Shown here: positions 36,791-46,240 of the stretch, in pieces | How positions within the stretch are numbered: position 1 is the stretch's first letter | How the letters are laid out: every line of letters begins with the position of its first letter | Source: Ferruginibacter sp. | GTDB taxonomy: Bacteria; Bacteroidota; Bacteroidia; Chitinophagales; Chitinophagaceae | Length of the DNA stretch: 64,000 bases | NCBI GenBank assembly: GCA_014379625.1 | Contig: JACMLJ010000080.1 | Coordinates: forward strand, 110,501-174,500 | Direction: 5' to 3' | The notes under the pieces: model-generated | The model's input: only the letters and a program-made list of their open reading frames with translations | Told to the model about the DNA's origin: nothing | The model's database searches: none | Position numbers and translations under genes: made by a program

Positions 36791-37162
36791 AATCGAAAAA
36801 TAATCCCTTACCAGGATTGCTGAGCTATATTCCCTTTTTATTCAGTAGTACTTTATACCTGTCGCAAAGGAAACGGTTATAAATGTTTTGGTCAGTAGAG
36901 TTGACGACAGGTGGTTAGCTCTCTTTTGCAATTATACGCAAATACATTTTTTATTAGCAGAATTAAAAGGGGGCTATTAAAATTTCAACGACATACTTTT
37001 TATCAACCGTAGGCGCCAGGGCAGAAAAAACTGCAAACCAGTTGTCACTTTTTTTGTAGATAATCACTAATGGAATTGGGCATTTTTACACTAGCATATT
37101 AGCACATTAGCAAATTAGCACATTTGAAATTTTAATCACCCCGGTTAATTTAAGGACTAACC
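36791..37162. other. Convergent gap with an 8-bp minisatellite
   Basis: Between the sulfatase and the GLPGLI gene. Four units of an 8-mer of form AGCANATT occur at 37093-37124 (AGCATATT, AGCACATT, AGCAAATT, AGCACATT). No gene or clear terminator was found. Confidence 0.6.
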
Positions 37163-37912
37163 CTATAACAGCGCCCCCCATAAAAAACGGTTAATGATGC
37201 TTTTATCTTCGTAATAATTCTCCCATTCCTTTGTACGGTCTGATAGCAATTTTTTATATTCCTTCTGGAGAAACGGTTTTTTAGACACCGTTGGTTTTAT
37301 TGCAGCTTCATTTACACCGGTGATACTTATCTTGGTGGCAATCCAGGAAGTAAATAAGCGCGGGATCGTCATACCCAGTACCATACCAGGTAATCCGCTA
37401 ATACTGCAAGGCCCGCCACTGATGGGGATTTCATCTGTATAAAAAACAAATACATACACACTGTCAAAAATTTTACCTACGGCTTTACGGCAGTTGAACC
37501 CGGCTATCACCATGTGTTCGTTGGTCAGTTTCCATTGAATGGCCGGTAAACTGTCCTTTACGTAAAAGGCTGAGCCAACCACGTTCTTCTTCATGTCAAG
37601 GATTCGCTGGTTATGGTCAACATACCATTGATTTTCTTCATCATCCTTTTTCAGGTAATCAGGAATCTTTATTTTTTCGTCAAAATGATCCAGCTTGAAA
37701 ATACTTTTGGTGCCCGAGAAGCTGTATTGATAATAAGCGATTTTAAAACTGGGTAAATTCTCTTTCATCATTTCGGCCCATGCCCCATCGCCCATTGTTT
37801 TTTTGATATTTGATTTTACCTCAAATTCGATCATGGCCTTATCAATAAACTGCTGGGCGTTCACGCTATGGATACATAAAAATGCGAAGAGTGAAATGGC
37901 TGTTTTTTTCAT
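37163..37912 (-). CDS. GLPGLI family protein
   Basis: Secreted protein of 249 aa with a signal peptide ending HSVNAQQ. It contains the family hallmark, here SISGLPGMVLGM, near residue 180. GLPGLI proteins are common in Bacteroidota and commonly sit next to an outer-membrane barrel gene, as here. The molecular function is unknown. It starts 6 bp after the stop of the barrel gene, so the two are one operon. Confidence 0.9.
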   Translation of the reverse strand: MKKTAISLFAFLCIHSVNAQQFIDKAMIEFEVKSNIKKTMGDGAWAEMMKENLPSFKIAYYQYSFSGTKSIFKLDHFDEKIKIPDYLKKDDEENQWYVDHNQRILDMKKNVVGSAFYVKDSLPAIQWKLTNEHMVIAGFNCRKAVGKIFDSVYVFVFYTDEIPISGGPCSISGLPGMVLGMTIPRLFTSWIATKISITGVNEAAIKPTVSKKPFLQKEYKKLLSDRTKEWENYYEDKSIINRFLWGALL

Positions 37913-37918
37913 GGTTGT

Positions 37919-40699
37919 TTATTTTACTGCTGCATTTTTATTTTTAAAATCCCACCTGAAACCCAGCATCCAGTATCGCCTGAGCCGGTCATTTCTTATC
38001 TCAGTGAGGGTATTGCCATAAATATTCCTGTCGATGCCAATATTTTGGTTCAGGATGTCTTTTATGGTAAAGAATAAGGTAAACTCATCTTTATGAAATG
38101 TTTTTTCCAGTTGGGCGTTCCATAATTTGTTATTTACATTGGCCGGAAAATCATCCGTTTTCTGACGGGAGTTAAATTCAATATCAGAGTTGATTTTCCA
38201 TACCTTTTTAATATACCATGTAGCGTTTAAATTTACCGAGTTGGTATTGTATTTTATTGTTTTATTGTTGGCAGTCGATTTGTTTACATTATATCCAAAA
38301 TCATTCTGGATACCGAAATCGTACAGTTTTGCTTTAGATTTATTTAAACCTAATCCTATCGAAGCATTGGAGTTTTCATTACTATTGATTTTGTTATTGA
38401 CCAGTTCCTTAAATTTTCCATAGTTGAACTGTACATTCAGGTTCATGTTCAGATCCAGTTTTTTTAATTTCTTTCCGGCGCCCAAATAACCGCCGCCCGA
38501 AATATTCCCATCCATATTAACAGGTTTTGTGATTCTTTTACCTGTTGGTTCAATCACTACACTATTGGTGATCGCATTGTCCGTAATATTTAAATTAAGC
38601 GATTGATACGTGTATAATTCTTTCAAAAAATTATAGGAATTGTGGTTCAAGGAAATATTGTGCCTGAATGATTGTTTGAGTAGAGGATTGCCTATGTACT
38701 CACTGAGGGGATTGTTATTATTTCGAAGTTGCTGTAACTGGTTAAGGCTGGGTTGAATGGTTCTTCCGTTATATCCCACAGATAAATTATGATTGGCTTT
38801 ATAGGTATACTGAAAGTTCCCGGCAGGAAACAAATTGGTGAAATTGCGCACATAGGTTTTATTGAGGGTAATGTCTTTTAAATCAAACTTTGTAAAACCT
38901 GCCGCGCTGCCAAAACTATATTTGATCTTTTTATGCTTGAAACTGATTTTTAATCCTGCTTTATTAGTGGTTATCGCCTGGTCAAAATTATTGCTCAGTG
39001 AATCCACCAACTGGTCGTACTTATTGTTAGTGGCAATAGTTTTACTAAGGGTTACCAGCTCGTTGTCAGCTTTTGCCCACGACAGTTCATAATTTAGCTC
39101 CAGCGAGTATTTTTTAGATAAAGGTTCAGTGTAAACGGCCCTTGCCGATAATTTTTTATTCAGGTTATCGTTATTTTTTTTCTGGTCTATTGAATCAGTA
39201 CGGTTTAATACCCCGGCATTGTAATAATTGTTTACTGCGTTTAAATAGCCGGTATTTTTGGAAGAGAGGGAATTGAAGTCGGTGTTAATTGAAAAAGTCC
39301 TCCTGTCTTTTTTAAATTTATGTTTAAATAAAATTGAATTGCTGAAAACAGTTTTGTCGGTATTGTTATCCGTAACGTTGTTGCTGTTATTATTAACCAC
39401 TCCATCAATATTCGTATTTTCTGATTGCCGTGATACCCTGGTATCAGTGTTATAAATATTTAGCTTGGTAACTATTTTTATTGAACTGGCCGAATCTATT
39501 TTAAGATCGTAGGTAAGACTGTTTTTAATATTCCGCTTATTGGCATAGGTGTTTTCGGCAGCGTTATCATTGAATACGGTATCCGGATTTAACTGGAATT
39601 GCGAAAAACTATATTTGTTATTGCTGTACCGCTGCTGGTTAAACTTTGGCGAAAAATTGAGCGTATGCTTATCATTCCATTTATTACTGTATTGCAAACC
39701 TGCGTTGGTGTTTTCAAAAAGGCCATTCCTGGTATCTATATAAGGGTCTTCATCGCCTCCCCTTGAAAACATTACGAATCCGCCGCCGTCTTCATCCATT
39801 CCCATTGTCATATCATCATTCCCACCATATTTTTGCTGGTCCTGCCAGTCTAAACCGCTTTGCCCGGTATTACCCCTTAATAAAAAACCGGCTATTTTTC
39901 TTTTCCCTTTGAATGCATTGAAAAGCAGGTTGGTATTATACCGGTCGTCAATCTTTTTTTGTAAACCACCTGCTGTTTCTATCTTGCCGAAATAGCCTTT
40001 CTTTTTATCATCCTTCAGTTTCAGGTTGATTGTTTTTTTTGTTTGCCCGTCATCAATCCCGGTAAATTCTGCCTGGTCACTTTTTTTGTCAAATACCTGC
40101 ACCTCTTTAACAGCATCCGCACGTAAATTTTTTACCGCCATACCCGGATCGTCGCCAAAAAATTCTTCTCCATCTACCAATACCTTTTCTACCGTTTCCC
40201 CCATCGCCTTTATCTGGCCGTTTTTATCAACCTGTATGCCCGGTAATTTGCGCAGGAGTTCTTCCACATTTGCATTGGCGCTCACTTTAAAGCTGTCGGC
40301 CGTATAGGAAACCGTATCACCCTTGATTTTGATCGGCGAACCGCTTTTCACAATCACTTCCTGCAATAACTGGCTTTTAGAAATCAGGGTAAGGTTATTT
40401 AGCCGGGTACCCGAAGCCGAAATTTTGATATCATCCATGTATTCCGCAAAATAAGGATGGGTAACCATTAAGATATAATTGCCTGCTTTGGCATCGCTGA
40501 TTTCAAAATTCCCATCTGCACCGGTTCGGGTAAATTTATAAAGGATAGAGTCACCGGGCGTGATTAATGCAACCACCGCGTTGGCAATCTCTTTCCGGGA
40601 AGCGGTATCAGATATCTTACCAGTGAGTGATTGGGCGGAAGAAACTAAGGAGGTTAAAAAAAAGGCGGTAAAAACAAATAAAACGATTTTAATTCGCAT
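37919..40699 (-). CDS. Outer-membrane beta-barrel protein (TonB-receptor-like)
   Basis: 926 aa, signal peptide ending LVSSAQ. CarboxypepD_reg-like domain (about 25-105, begins LTGKISDTASRKEIANA), plug region (about 110-230, PGIQVDKNGQIKAMGETVEKV, GDDPGMAVKNLRADAV), then a long barrel ending RWDFKNKN (OMP_b-brl_3 type). It is larger and more divergent than SusC and lacks the SusC motif. It pairs with the GLPGLI gene. The transported substrate is unknown. Confidence 0.88.
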   Translation of the reverse strand: MRIKIVLFVFTAFFLTSLVSSAQSLTGKISDTASRKEIANAVVALITPGDSILYKFTRTGADGNFEISDAKAGNYILMVTHPYFAEYMDDIKISASGTRLNNLTLISKSQLLQEVIVKSGSPIKIKGDTVSYTADSFKVSANANVEELLRKLPGIQVDKNGQIKAMGETVEKVLVDGEEFFGDDPGMAVKNLRADAVKEVQVFDKKSDQAEFTGIDDGQTKKTINLKLKDDKKKGYFGKIETAGGLQKKIDDRYNTNLLFNAFKGKRKIAGFLLRGNTGQSGLDWQDQQKYGGNDDMTMGMDEDGGGFVMFSRGGDEDPYIDTRNGLFENTNAGLQYSNKWNDKHTLNFSPKFNQQRYSNNKYSFSQFQLNPDTVFNDNAAENTYANKRNIKNSLTYDLKIDSASSIKIVTKLNIYNTDTRVSRQSENTNIDGVVNNNSNNVTDNNTDKTVFSNSILFKHKFKKDRRTFSINTDFNSLSSKNTGYLNAVNNYYNAGVLNRTDSIDQKKNNDNLNKKLSARAVYTEPLSKKYSLELNYELSWAKADNELVTLSKTIATNNKYDQLVDSLSNNFDQAITTNKAGLKISFKHKKIKYSFGSAAGFTKFDLKDITLNKTYVRNFTNLFPAGNFQYTYKANHNLSVGYNGRTIQPSLNQLQQLRNNNNPLSEYIGNPLLKQSFRHNISLNHNSYNFLKELYTYQSLNLNITDNAITNSVVIEPTGKRITKPVNMDGNISGGGYLGAGKKLKKLDLNMNLNVQFNYGKFKELVNNKINSNENSNASIGLGLNKSKAKLYDFGIQNDFGYNVNKSTANNKTIKYNTNSVNLNATWYIKKVWKINSDIEFNSRQKTDDFPANVNNKLWNAQLEKTFHKDEFTLFFTIKDILNQNIGIDRNIYGNTLTEIRNDRLRRYWMLGFRWDFKNKNAAVK

Positions 40700-40906
40700 A
40701 AGGGTGTTTTGGGTGGGGGACTGAGTAACTAGTTGTTAAAAGTCTGCAAAGTTTTTGTAAAAGATTAAAGATTAACCTTAAATTTAAGTTAAACAAATAT
40801 GGTTGATTGTTGGCTGCTAACCTACCCTTTTTCCATAAACGGCATATTGTCCAAAACAACCGGTAAATGAAATAAGGAGGTGTTTATAGTAAATTTATGA
40901 TTTGCG

Positions 40907-40946
40907 ATAGTGAATGTTCAATGGTAAAATATTGAACATTCACTAT
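40907..40946. other. Perfect 16-bp hairpin in a divergent promoter region
   Basis: Perfect inverted repeat of 16 bp (40907-40922 with 40931-40946, 8-base loop), arm beginning ATAGTGAATGTT. The rest of the 461-bp gap between the barrel gene (-) and TPR gene (+) holds no gene. The arms resemble the TGGTGAA repeats at 3166 and 24704 only loosely. Confidence 0.6.
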
Positions 40947-41117
40947 TTTATGTTGTTTACTAATAACAGGGCACAATTAACTTACATGGCATTAAATGTG
41001 ATGAAACACCCGTTTTTATTTAAACGCATAGTCAAGTGATCGATACTTCTGGCCTGCAGCACTAAAGGATAAGAAAGACGGGCTTATGAAATAAATAGCT
41101 GTCTTACAACGTTATAA

Positions 41118-41137
41118 TATTCCAATATCTTGGAATA
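41118..41137 (+). promoter_or_regulatory. Small palindrome upstream of the TPR gene
   Basis: Eight-bp inverted repeat TATTCCAA/TTGGAATA with a 4-base spacer, 24 bp before the ATG at 41161. It overlaps where a promoter would be expected. It could be an operator or chance. Confidence 0.25.
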
Positions 41138-41160
41138 ATTTTTGCCTTCAACTCCTTTCT

Positions 41161-42180
41161 ATGAAAAAAATACCCTTATTAATATTCAGTTTTATTGCGT
41201 GTAGCATTGGGTTTTCCCAAAAATCAGATAGTTCCAATTTATACTTTCAGAAAGGAATGGAGGAAAAGAACGCCCGTCACTTTTTGGCGGCGGCTAAATA
41301 CTTTGATAAGGCCCTTACGTTTAATGCAGCATATAAGGAAGCACTGTTGGAGAACGGCTATGCCAACCTCGAAATGCGAAAAACAGATATTGCCAAAGGT
41401 CATTTTACGAAACTTTATGAGTTGGATCCCACCAACAAACCGGCCATTAAGGAATTAACTTCTCTTTATTTTGACTATCGGCAGTTTCAGAAAGCGGTTG
41501 AATTTGCTTTGAAATGCACCGGTTGCGACAATACGGAAAAAATACTTGCCATGAGTAATTATCACCTTGAAGATTATGGCGCCGCAATAAAAGGCTTATT
41601 AAGCGTATTGGCTAAGAATCCCAATGATGCGGAAGCTGTTTATACTTTGGGAAGAAGTTACCTCGACATGGAGCAGTATAAAGCTGCTCTTCCCTGGTAT
41701 AATAAAGCAGTGCAACTCGATGCTGATAAAAATGTATGGGCATACGAACTGGGTTTATTATATTATAACCAGAACGAGTTTAAAAATGCAGCGATATTTT
41801 TTAATAAAGCCGCAGAAAAAGGATATCCGCTAAGTAATGATTTTGCCGAAAACCTGGGCTACGCTTATATCTACAGCGGCGAATTTGATAAGGGGGAAAA
41901 ATTATTGTTGTCCATCCTGGCTAAGAAGCCCGGGAACAAAGATATTTTAAGAGATATAGCAGAAGCATATTACGGACAAAAAATGTATGACAAATCATTG
42001 GAATATTGTCAGAAATTAATGGAACTGGATATGAAGGATGCCAAAGCATTATACCAGGCCGGGCTATGTTTTCAAAAGAAAGGGCAGAAAGATAAAGGAC
42101 AGGGCATGTGCGACAAGGCGATAGAAATGGACCCATCCCTGGCGGGTATGCGCCAAAAGAATATGACGATGGGGCTATAA
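41161..42180 (+). CDS. TPR-repeat secreted protein
   Basis: 339 aa with a signal peptide ending GFSQKS and about eight tetratricopeptide repeats filling the rest (for example AVYTLGRSYLDMEQYKAAL and NVWAYELGLLYYNQNEF). TPR arrays bind peptides or partner proteins, so this is probably a periplasmic scaffold. Nothing in the context points to a partner. Confidence 0.9.
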   Translation: MKKIPLLIFSFIACSIGFSQKSDSSNLYFQKGMEEKNARHFLAAAKYFDKALTFNAAYKEALLENGYANLEMRKTDIAKGHFTKLYELDPTNKPAIKELTSLYFDYRQFQKAVEFALKCTGCDNTEKILAMSNYHLEDYGAAIKGLLSVLAKNPNDAEAVYTLGRSYLDMEQYKAALPWYNKAVQLDADKNVWAYELGLLYYNQNEFKNAAIFFNKAAEKGYPLSNDFAENLGYAYIYSGEFDKGEKLLLSILAKKPGNKDILRDIAEAYYGQKMYDKSLEYCQKLMELDMKDAKALYQAGLCFQKKGQKDKGQGMCDKAIEMDPSLAGMRQKNMTMGL

Positions 42181-42322
42181 AATCTGTCCGGATCCTTCGC
42201 GGCGGAGCTAATCTTGCATCAAATTATTGAGCAGTTTTTTATACAAAGGATATAGAAAGGATATAGTAGACTGACAATTGTTTTACCGCTGTTTAAATTC
42301 CGCGCAGGTGAGTACCCTCCGT

Positions 42323-43270
42323 TTAGTTCAACATTAATACATTTACACTTCGTTGCAGGATATTGAACGCAATTTCGGCCATAAGGTTTTCCTTGTCTAA
42401 TGTTGGGTTTACCTCCGTGATTTCAAAACAGCAGATCTTCCTGCTTTGCATAAATTTACTGATCAGGTCTTCCGCTTCTCTTTCTTTGAGGCCGTTACTT
42501 ACCGGGGTGCCGGTTCCTTTTGAAATGGAAGAGTCGAGGCTGTCTACATCAAAGCTTACATAAATATCCGTACAGTCAGACAAGTGCCTCAGCGCTTTCC
42601 GGCTGGCGCTCTCCGCGCCGTTGCGCCTGACTTCGTTTGTGGTAATTACTTTAATCCCATATTTATCAATCAGCGCTTTTTCTTCTTTTTCAAAATCCCT
42701 TAGCGAAATAAAAACAATATCTTCCGGTAAAATTTTGGGGAATATTTTACCAATATGTTTTAATTGTTCCCAGGTTTTCAGGGTTTTTTCATCCAGGTCA
42801 TGCACTTTAAACGCTTCGTTATCATCGCCGATAGCGGTCGCCAGTGGCATACCGTGCATATTACCGGTAGGGGTGGTGTAGGGGGTATGCATGTCTGCAT
42901 GGGCGTCTATCCAGATAACGCCTAATTTACTGGCAGGCTTGGCCATTTTAATTCCGGCAATAGTTCCGCCGGACACACTATGGTCGCCACTTAGTACCAC
43001 GGGAAAAAAATTGCCTTTAATGGAATCGCCTACGGCCTTGCTTACTTTTTCATACAGGTTGAGTACGCCGTGTATCCTTTTGCCAAAAGGCGATTGAATG
43101 GGTTCAAATAAGAGGTTGTTTTCTACTTCAATTTTTTCAGAAGGGAAATGCACAAAAAAATTACTCATAAAATCAAGGGCAGCAATTTTAATGGCATCTA
43201 TACCAAGGCTTGCGCCGCGGGTACCTGCACCAATTTCACTGGGAACTTCTATCAGTTTTATATTTTTCAT
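42323..43270 (-). CDS. Arginase
   Basis: Hydrolyses arginine to ornithine and urea in the cytoplasm with two manganese ions. The metal ligands are all present in the 315-aa protein: His97 (LSGDHSVSGGT), Asp122, His124 and Asp126 (WIDAHADMHTP), and Asp241 and Asp243 (SFDVDSLDSS). Glu286 lies in EITEVNP. The length fits. Agmatinase or formimidoylglutamase are related; the LSGDHSVSGGT and GTGTPVSNG motifs favour arginase. Confidence 0.88.
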   Translation of the reverse strand: MKNIKLIEVPSEIGAGTRGASLGIDAIKIAALDFMSNFFVHFPSEKIEVENNLLFEPIQSPFGKRIHGVLNLYEKVSKAVGDSIKGNFFPVVLSGDHSVSGGTIAGIKMAKPASKLGVIWIDAHADMHTPYTTPTGNMHGMPLATAIGDDNEAFKVHDLDEKTLKTWEQLKHIGKIFPKILPEDIVFISLRDFEKEEKALIDKYGIKVITTNEVRRNGAESASRKALRHLSDCTDIYVSFDVDSLDSSISKGTGTPVSNGLKEREAEDLISKFMQSRKICCFEITEVNPTLDKENLMAEIAFNILQRSVNVLMLN

Positions 43271-43379
43271 AAATGCATATTATCCTCCCGTTAAATAGTG
43301 TATGCAGGAAGCGGGAACCAGGTTACAGGCGGGGTAAAGTGAAACACAATAAATAAACGCCTATAGATGAGCAACAAAT

Positions 43380-44117
43380 TTATATCTTTCCCATCAAAGG
43401 ATCAGTTCCATTGATCGTGCCCACTGTTTTCACCGGTTTAAAACGAACAAACATATCTTCACTGTACCAGTTTTCTTTCCTGGTTTTTCTGATCACTTCG
43501 GTGTGCTGGTGCATTTGATAGGCAAATTGTTTCATAGCATCCCGGCTTTGCCAGATACTAAAAGTGGCTTGTTTTATTAAAGGCATTTCGCCAATGCCGA
43601 TCGATGTTATAAATCCATCAGCCCCGGCCATCTGCGAGGCTACTCCATTTACATTTCGCCAGAATGCAGGTAGTTTTGAAAGACGTATGGTTGCCCTGGT
43701 TAAAACAGCCACCAGGCCATTATAAGAAGTGTTTTTTGCGAAGGGGCCGAAAGGTTGTTTACCATCCCAACAGCCACGTCCTTCTATTGGTTCTAAAAAA
43801 ATGGTCCATGTTTCACAATTGAAAAAACGCAGCCAGTTACTGATGAACGGACCATACAACAGCTTAATTACATCTTTATCCGTTGCACCTGCAATGCCTG
43901 TTGCCTCATTACTTACTGCGAATATGCCCCACTGTTGCCAGTCGGGATGTTTATCAAAACTGCCATTCTTTCCACAACCCATCAGTTTAAAGAAGGATAT
44001 CTGCTTATTGAACCAGAAAGGGAACCTGTGTACCGCCATGGCCAGCACCGCAAACAGGATAAAACGTTTGGGATAACGTATAATAGTTAGTGTAACCTGC
44101 ATAGTACAATCTAACAA
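43380..44117 (-). CDS. Spheroidene monooxygenase (CrtA)-like protein
   Basis: 245 aa (or 240 if the in-frame ATG at 44102 is used). It has the CrtA-type C-terminal pattern around FSIWQSRDAMKQFAYQM and KENWYSEDMFVRFKP. CrtA oxidises carotenoids in purple bacteria. Many Bacteroidota carry this family without the pathway, so the role here is unknown. No carotenoid gene is nearby. The short hydrophobic stretch near the N-terminus (RFILFAVLAMAVH) could be a strand or a weak anchor. Confidence 0.7.
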   Translation of the reverse strand: MLDCTMQVTLTIIRYPKRFILFAVLAMAVHRFPFWFNKQISFFKLMGCGKNGSFDKHPDWQQWGIFAVSNEATGIAGATDKDVIKLLYGPFISNWLRFFNCETWTIFLEPIEGRGCWDGKQPFGPFAKNTSYNGLVAVLTRATIRLSKLPAFWRNVNGVASQMAGADGFITSIGIGEMPLIKQATFSIWQSRDAMKQFAYQMHQHTEVIRKTRKENWYSEDMFVRFKPVKTVGTINGTDPLMGKI

Positions 44118-44272
44118 GAAATTGGGTAGGAATGTTGGATAAATATTTGCTGACAGCCCTGATGAACGATCCGGCGAATTTAATTGCTTTCAATCTGCTG
44201 ACCGGCTTTTAACAGGACGGCAAAATTAAAAGCAGGTACTATTATGTTGAAATGCTCCCGATATTTATACAA

Positions 44273-44304
44273 TTTGATTCAGATTAAATCTTGCTGTACC
44301 TTTA
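44273..44304 (+). promoter_or_regulatory. Candidate Bacteroidota promoter for the acidic protein
   Basis: TTTG at 44273-44276, a 20-base spacer, then TACCTTTA at 44297-44304, matching the TTTG...TAnnTTTG pattern except for the last base. It would give a leader of roughly 70 bases before the ATG at 44380. Confidence 0.45.
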
Positions 44305-44379
44305 AATTACAATAACATAATGTTGTTTTCTTTGAAATCCTCTCTTATAAATCGAACTTGAATCCTTAAAATATCAATT

Positions 44380-44700
44380 ATGCAAAAGTTAATTACCGTA
44401 AGTGTAGACACCAAACAGTTATTACAAAGTGCCACCAATCCATTCACTATTAATGAAGTAGACAGCATTAATGAATTGCTGGAACAGGGATGGGAAATAG
44501 AAGAATGGGATTTTCTGAAAGAGGGGGAGGGCGATGGTGAAATACTATTGCTCGTTATATTAAATGACGATGCCATGTTTGACGAAGATGAGGATGAGTT
44601 TGAAGACGAATTTGGATTGGATGATGATGATGATATGGACGAGGATGATGATTTGGATGAGGATGATCTGGAAGAGTCCAAGCAAATGAAAAAGGTATAG
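44380..44700 (+). CDS. Small acidic Asp/Glu-rich protein of unknown function
   Basis: 106 aa, no signal peptide. Residues 1-65 look like a small folded domain (LITVSVDTKQLLQSATN, then a hydrophobic strand around ILLLVILNDDAMF). Residues 66-100 are almost entirely Asp and Glu in a low-complexity tail, before a short basic end (KQMKKV). A credible promoter upstream and a terminator after the stop support a real gene. Such tails can bind metals or basic proteins, but no function is assigned. The long serine-rich frame on the other strand is a shadow of this tail. Confidence 0.75.
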   Translation: MQKLITVSVDTKQLLQSATNPFTINEVDSINELLEQGWEIEEWDFLKEGEGDGEILLLVILNDDAMFDEDEDEFEDEFGLDDDDDMDEDDDLDEDDLEESKQMKKV

Positions 44701-44717
44701 CCCTTGAAGTTTTTAGT

Positions 44718-44755
44718 ATAGCTGAAGGTAACCCATAAGGCAGCTATCCTTTTTT
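44718..44755 (+). terminator. Terminator after the acidic protein
   Basis: Stem ATAGCTG (44718-44724) with CAGCTAT (44741-44747), followed by CC and a run of six T (44750-44755). It lies 17 bp after the stop. Confidence 0.6.
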
Positions 44756-45046
44756 GCTTATTGCCGGCTTTCATTGTATGCCGATATCTTGATTTATGGG
44801 CCTGGTCCGAACGGGAGTTATACCAGTACAAGGACTGCCCGTGAAGCGATATCAGGCCGCAAAGCTTAAGCAGGTATATGTATCGAAATTCATCTACAAA
44901 AATTGGAATGATTTTGTTACAAATTATTGTATCAGTAAATCTCATCTTCACATAGTTAAGATAGCAGCTTTACATAAACACGTACCTCTGAAATCATATT
45001 AATACCTATGAAACCTAATCATGCAGCAACATGATTGTACACTATG

Positions 45047-45076
45047 AAAAACCTTCAGTAATGGAGGTTTTTTATT
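45047..45076. terminator. Hairpin terminator, possibly bidirectional
   Basis: Arms AAAAACCTTC (45047-45056) and GGAGGTTTTT (45063-45072) form a 10-bp stem with one G-T pair, followed by T-rich sequence on +. It lies 80 bp beyond the stop of the minus-strand transglutaminase-like gene, so it probably ends that transcript too. No convincing + gene ends just before it. Confidence 0.6.
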
Positions 45077-45153
45077 TTAATACCATTGATGAAACAGGTA
45101 ATGAACGACTTGTTAAAGGATCATAAAATTTTTGGTGGCAGGCAGCGGGGTAA

Positions 45154-46002
45154 TTATTGATAGGACAATGCTCCTTTTTTACCGGTAGCCGCGTTAAAAG
45201 GCTTAAAGCCGGTGTCCGCAGCGCTACACTGCACATTCATATAAGTGCAATTGGTGTTGCCAAAGAAACTGGCTACTGCGGCATCTCCGGCATCTTTACT
45301 GTTAGCTATTTTTACCAATCCATTAATAGGGACCAGTTTGGTGGGGTCAAAAAATATCCATTGCCCGGCTATATATGCTTCAAAGCAGGCATGGAAATCT
45401 GGGGGGTTGAGGTTACAGGCGTAACCGGTAAAGTAACGGGCAGGAATATCTGAAGCCCTGCACATGGCTATACCAAGATGTGCAAAATCTTTGCAAACCC
45501 CTTCCCGCTGTATTAACGTGTCGTATGCAGAAGTGCCGGAATCGGTAGCGCCTGTGATGTAGTCTGTATTGTTAAATATCCAGTTATTTATGGCGAGTAC
45601 TTTGGTATAAGTATTTTGCAGGTGACCAAATTCCTTGGTGGCTAATTTTCTTAATTTATCCGACTGGCAATGCCTGCTCGGAAAAAGATAGGGCAATACT
45701 TCTGTATTAAGCTGGATGATTGGTATGGATTGTGCAAGGGCTTTTTCATCAATGATCCTGTACTGTACGTCTACCAGCGCATAATAGGTGATGGTAAAAT
45801 AGATACCGGTGCCAACCTCCATTCTTATAAACCGTGCATCTACGTTATTCAAAGTAAATTCTTCGAAGTTTAAACCGGGGGTAACCAGGAGCGTTTCCTC
45901 AATAATGCTTTGATTAGGCGACCTGGCTGCCTGTACATTAAAAATAAAAGTGGTGGGAGAAAATACTTCGTATGATAATTCACTAAAGATATTAAACTTC
46001 AT
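45154..46002 (-). CDS. Transglutaminase-like cysteine protease family protein
   Basis: 282 aa from the ATG at 46000-46002; the frame extends 22 codons further but that part looks like untranslated basic sequence. A bacterial transglutaminase N-terminal beta domain (about 1-90) precedes the papain-like core with Cys170 (REGVCKDFAHLGIAM), His204 (PDFHACFEAY) and Asp219 (WIFFDPTKL). There is no signal peptide, so it is probably cytoplasmic. Members of this family act as peptidases or amidases. The substrate is unknown. Confidence 0.87.
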   Translation of the reverse strand: MKFNIFSELSYEVFSPTTFIFNVQAARSPNQSIIEETLLVTPGLNFEEFTLNNVDARFIRMEVGTGIYFTITYYALVDVQYRIIDEKALAQSIPIIQLNTEVLPYLFPSRHCQSDKLRKLATKEFGHLQNTYTKVLAINNWIFNNTDYITGATDSGTSAYDTLIQREGVCKDFAHLGIAMCRASDIPARYFTGYACNLNPPDFHACFEAYIAGQWIFFDPTKLVPINGLVKIANSKDAGDAAVASFFGNTNCTYMNVQCSAADTGFKPFNAATGKKGALSYQ

Positions 46003-46240
46003 GCTGCAAATGTAGGGTTTATAAATATTCCGGGCTACCTTCCGTAGGCGGCATATTTTATATTTCAATTATTTTAAAAGTATTTTTTTGACGAAAATAT
46101 ATTTATATAATTGGCTTTTGGTTTTTTGTATTCAATGCTTATCATACCAGGGTTTGCGGGCAATTGTATATGCCGAAGCGATCGGGTGTTTCCGGATATT
46201 GGGGGGATTTTGAACAGATATTTTGGCAAAACAATTTTCA

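Noticed and set aside
44307..44951. Minus-strand frame of 214 codons rich in serine
   Set aside because: It is the antisense shadow of the GAT/GAA-rich acidic tail of the + gene at 44380; the serine runs come from the repeat.
44796..45002. Plus-strand 68-codon frame
   Set aside because: Composition and codon use look random and it lacks a promoter or leader; the terminator at 45047 is better explained by the minus-strand gene.
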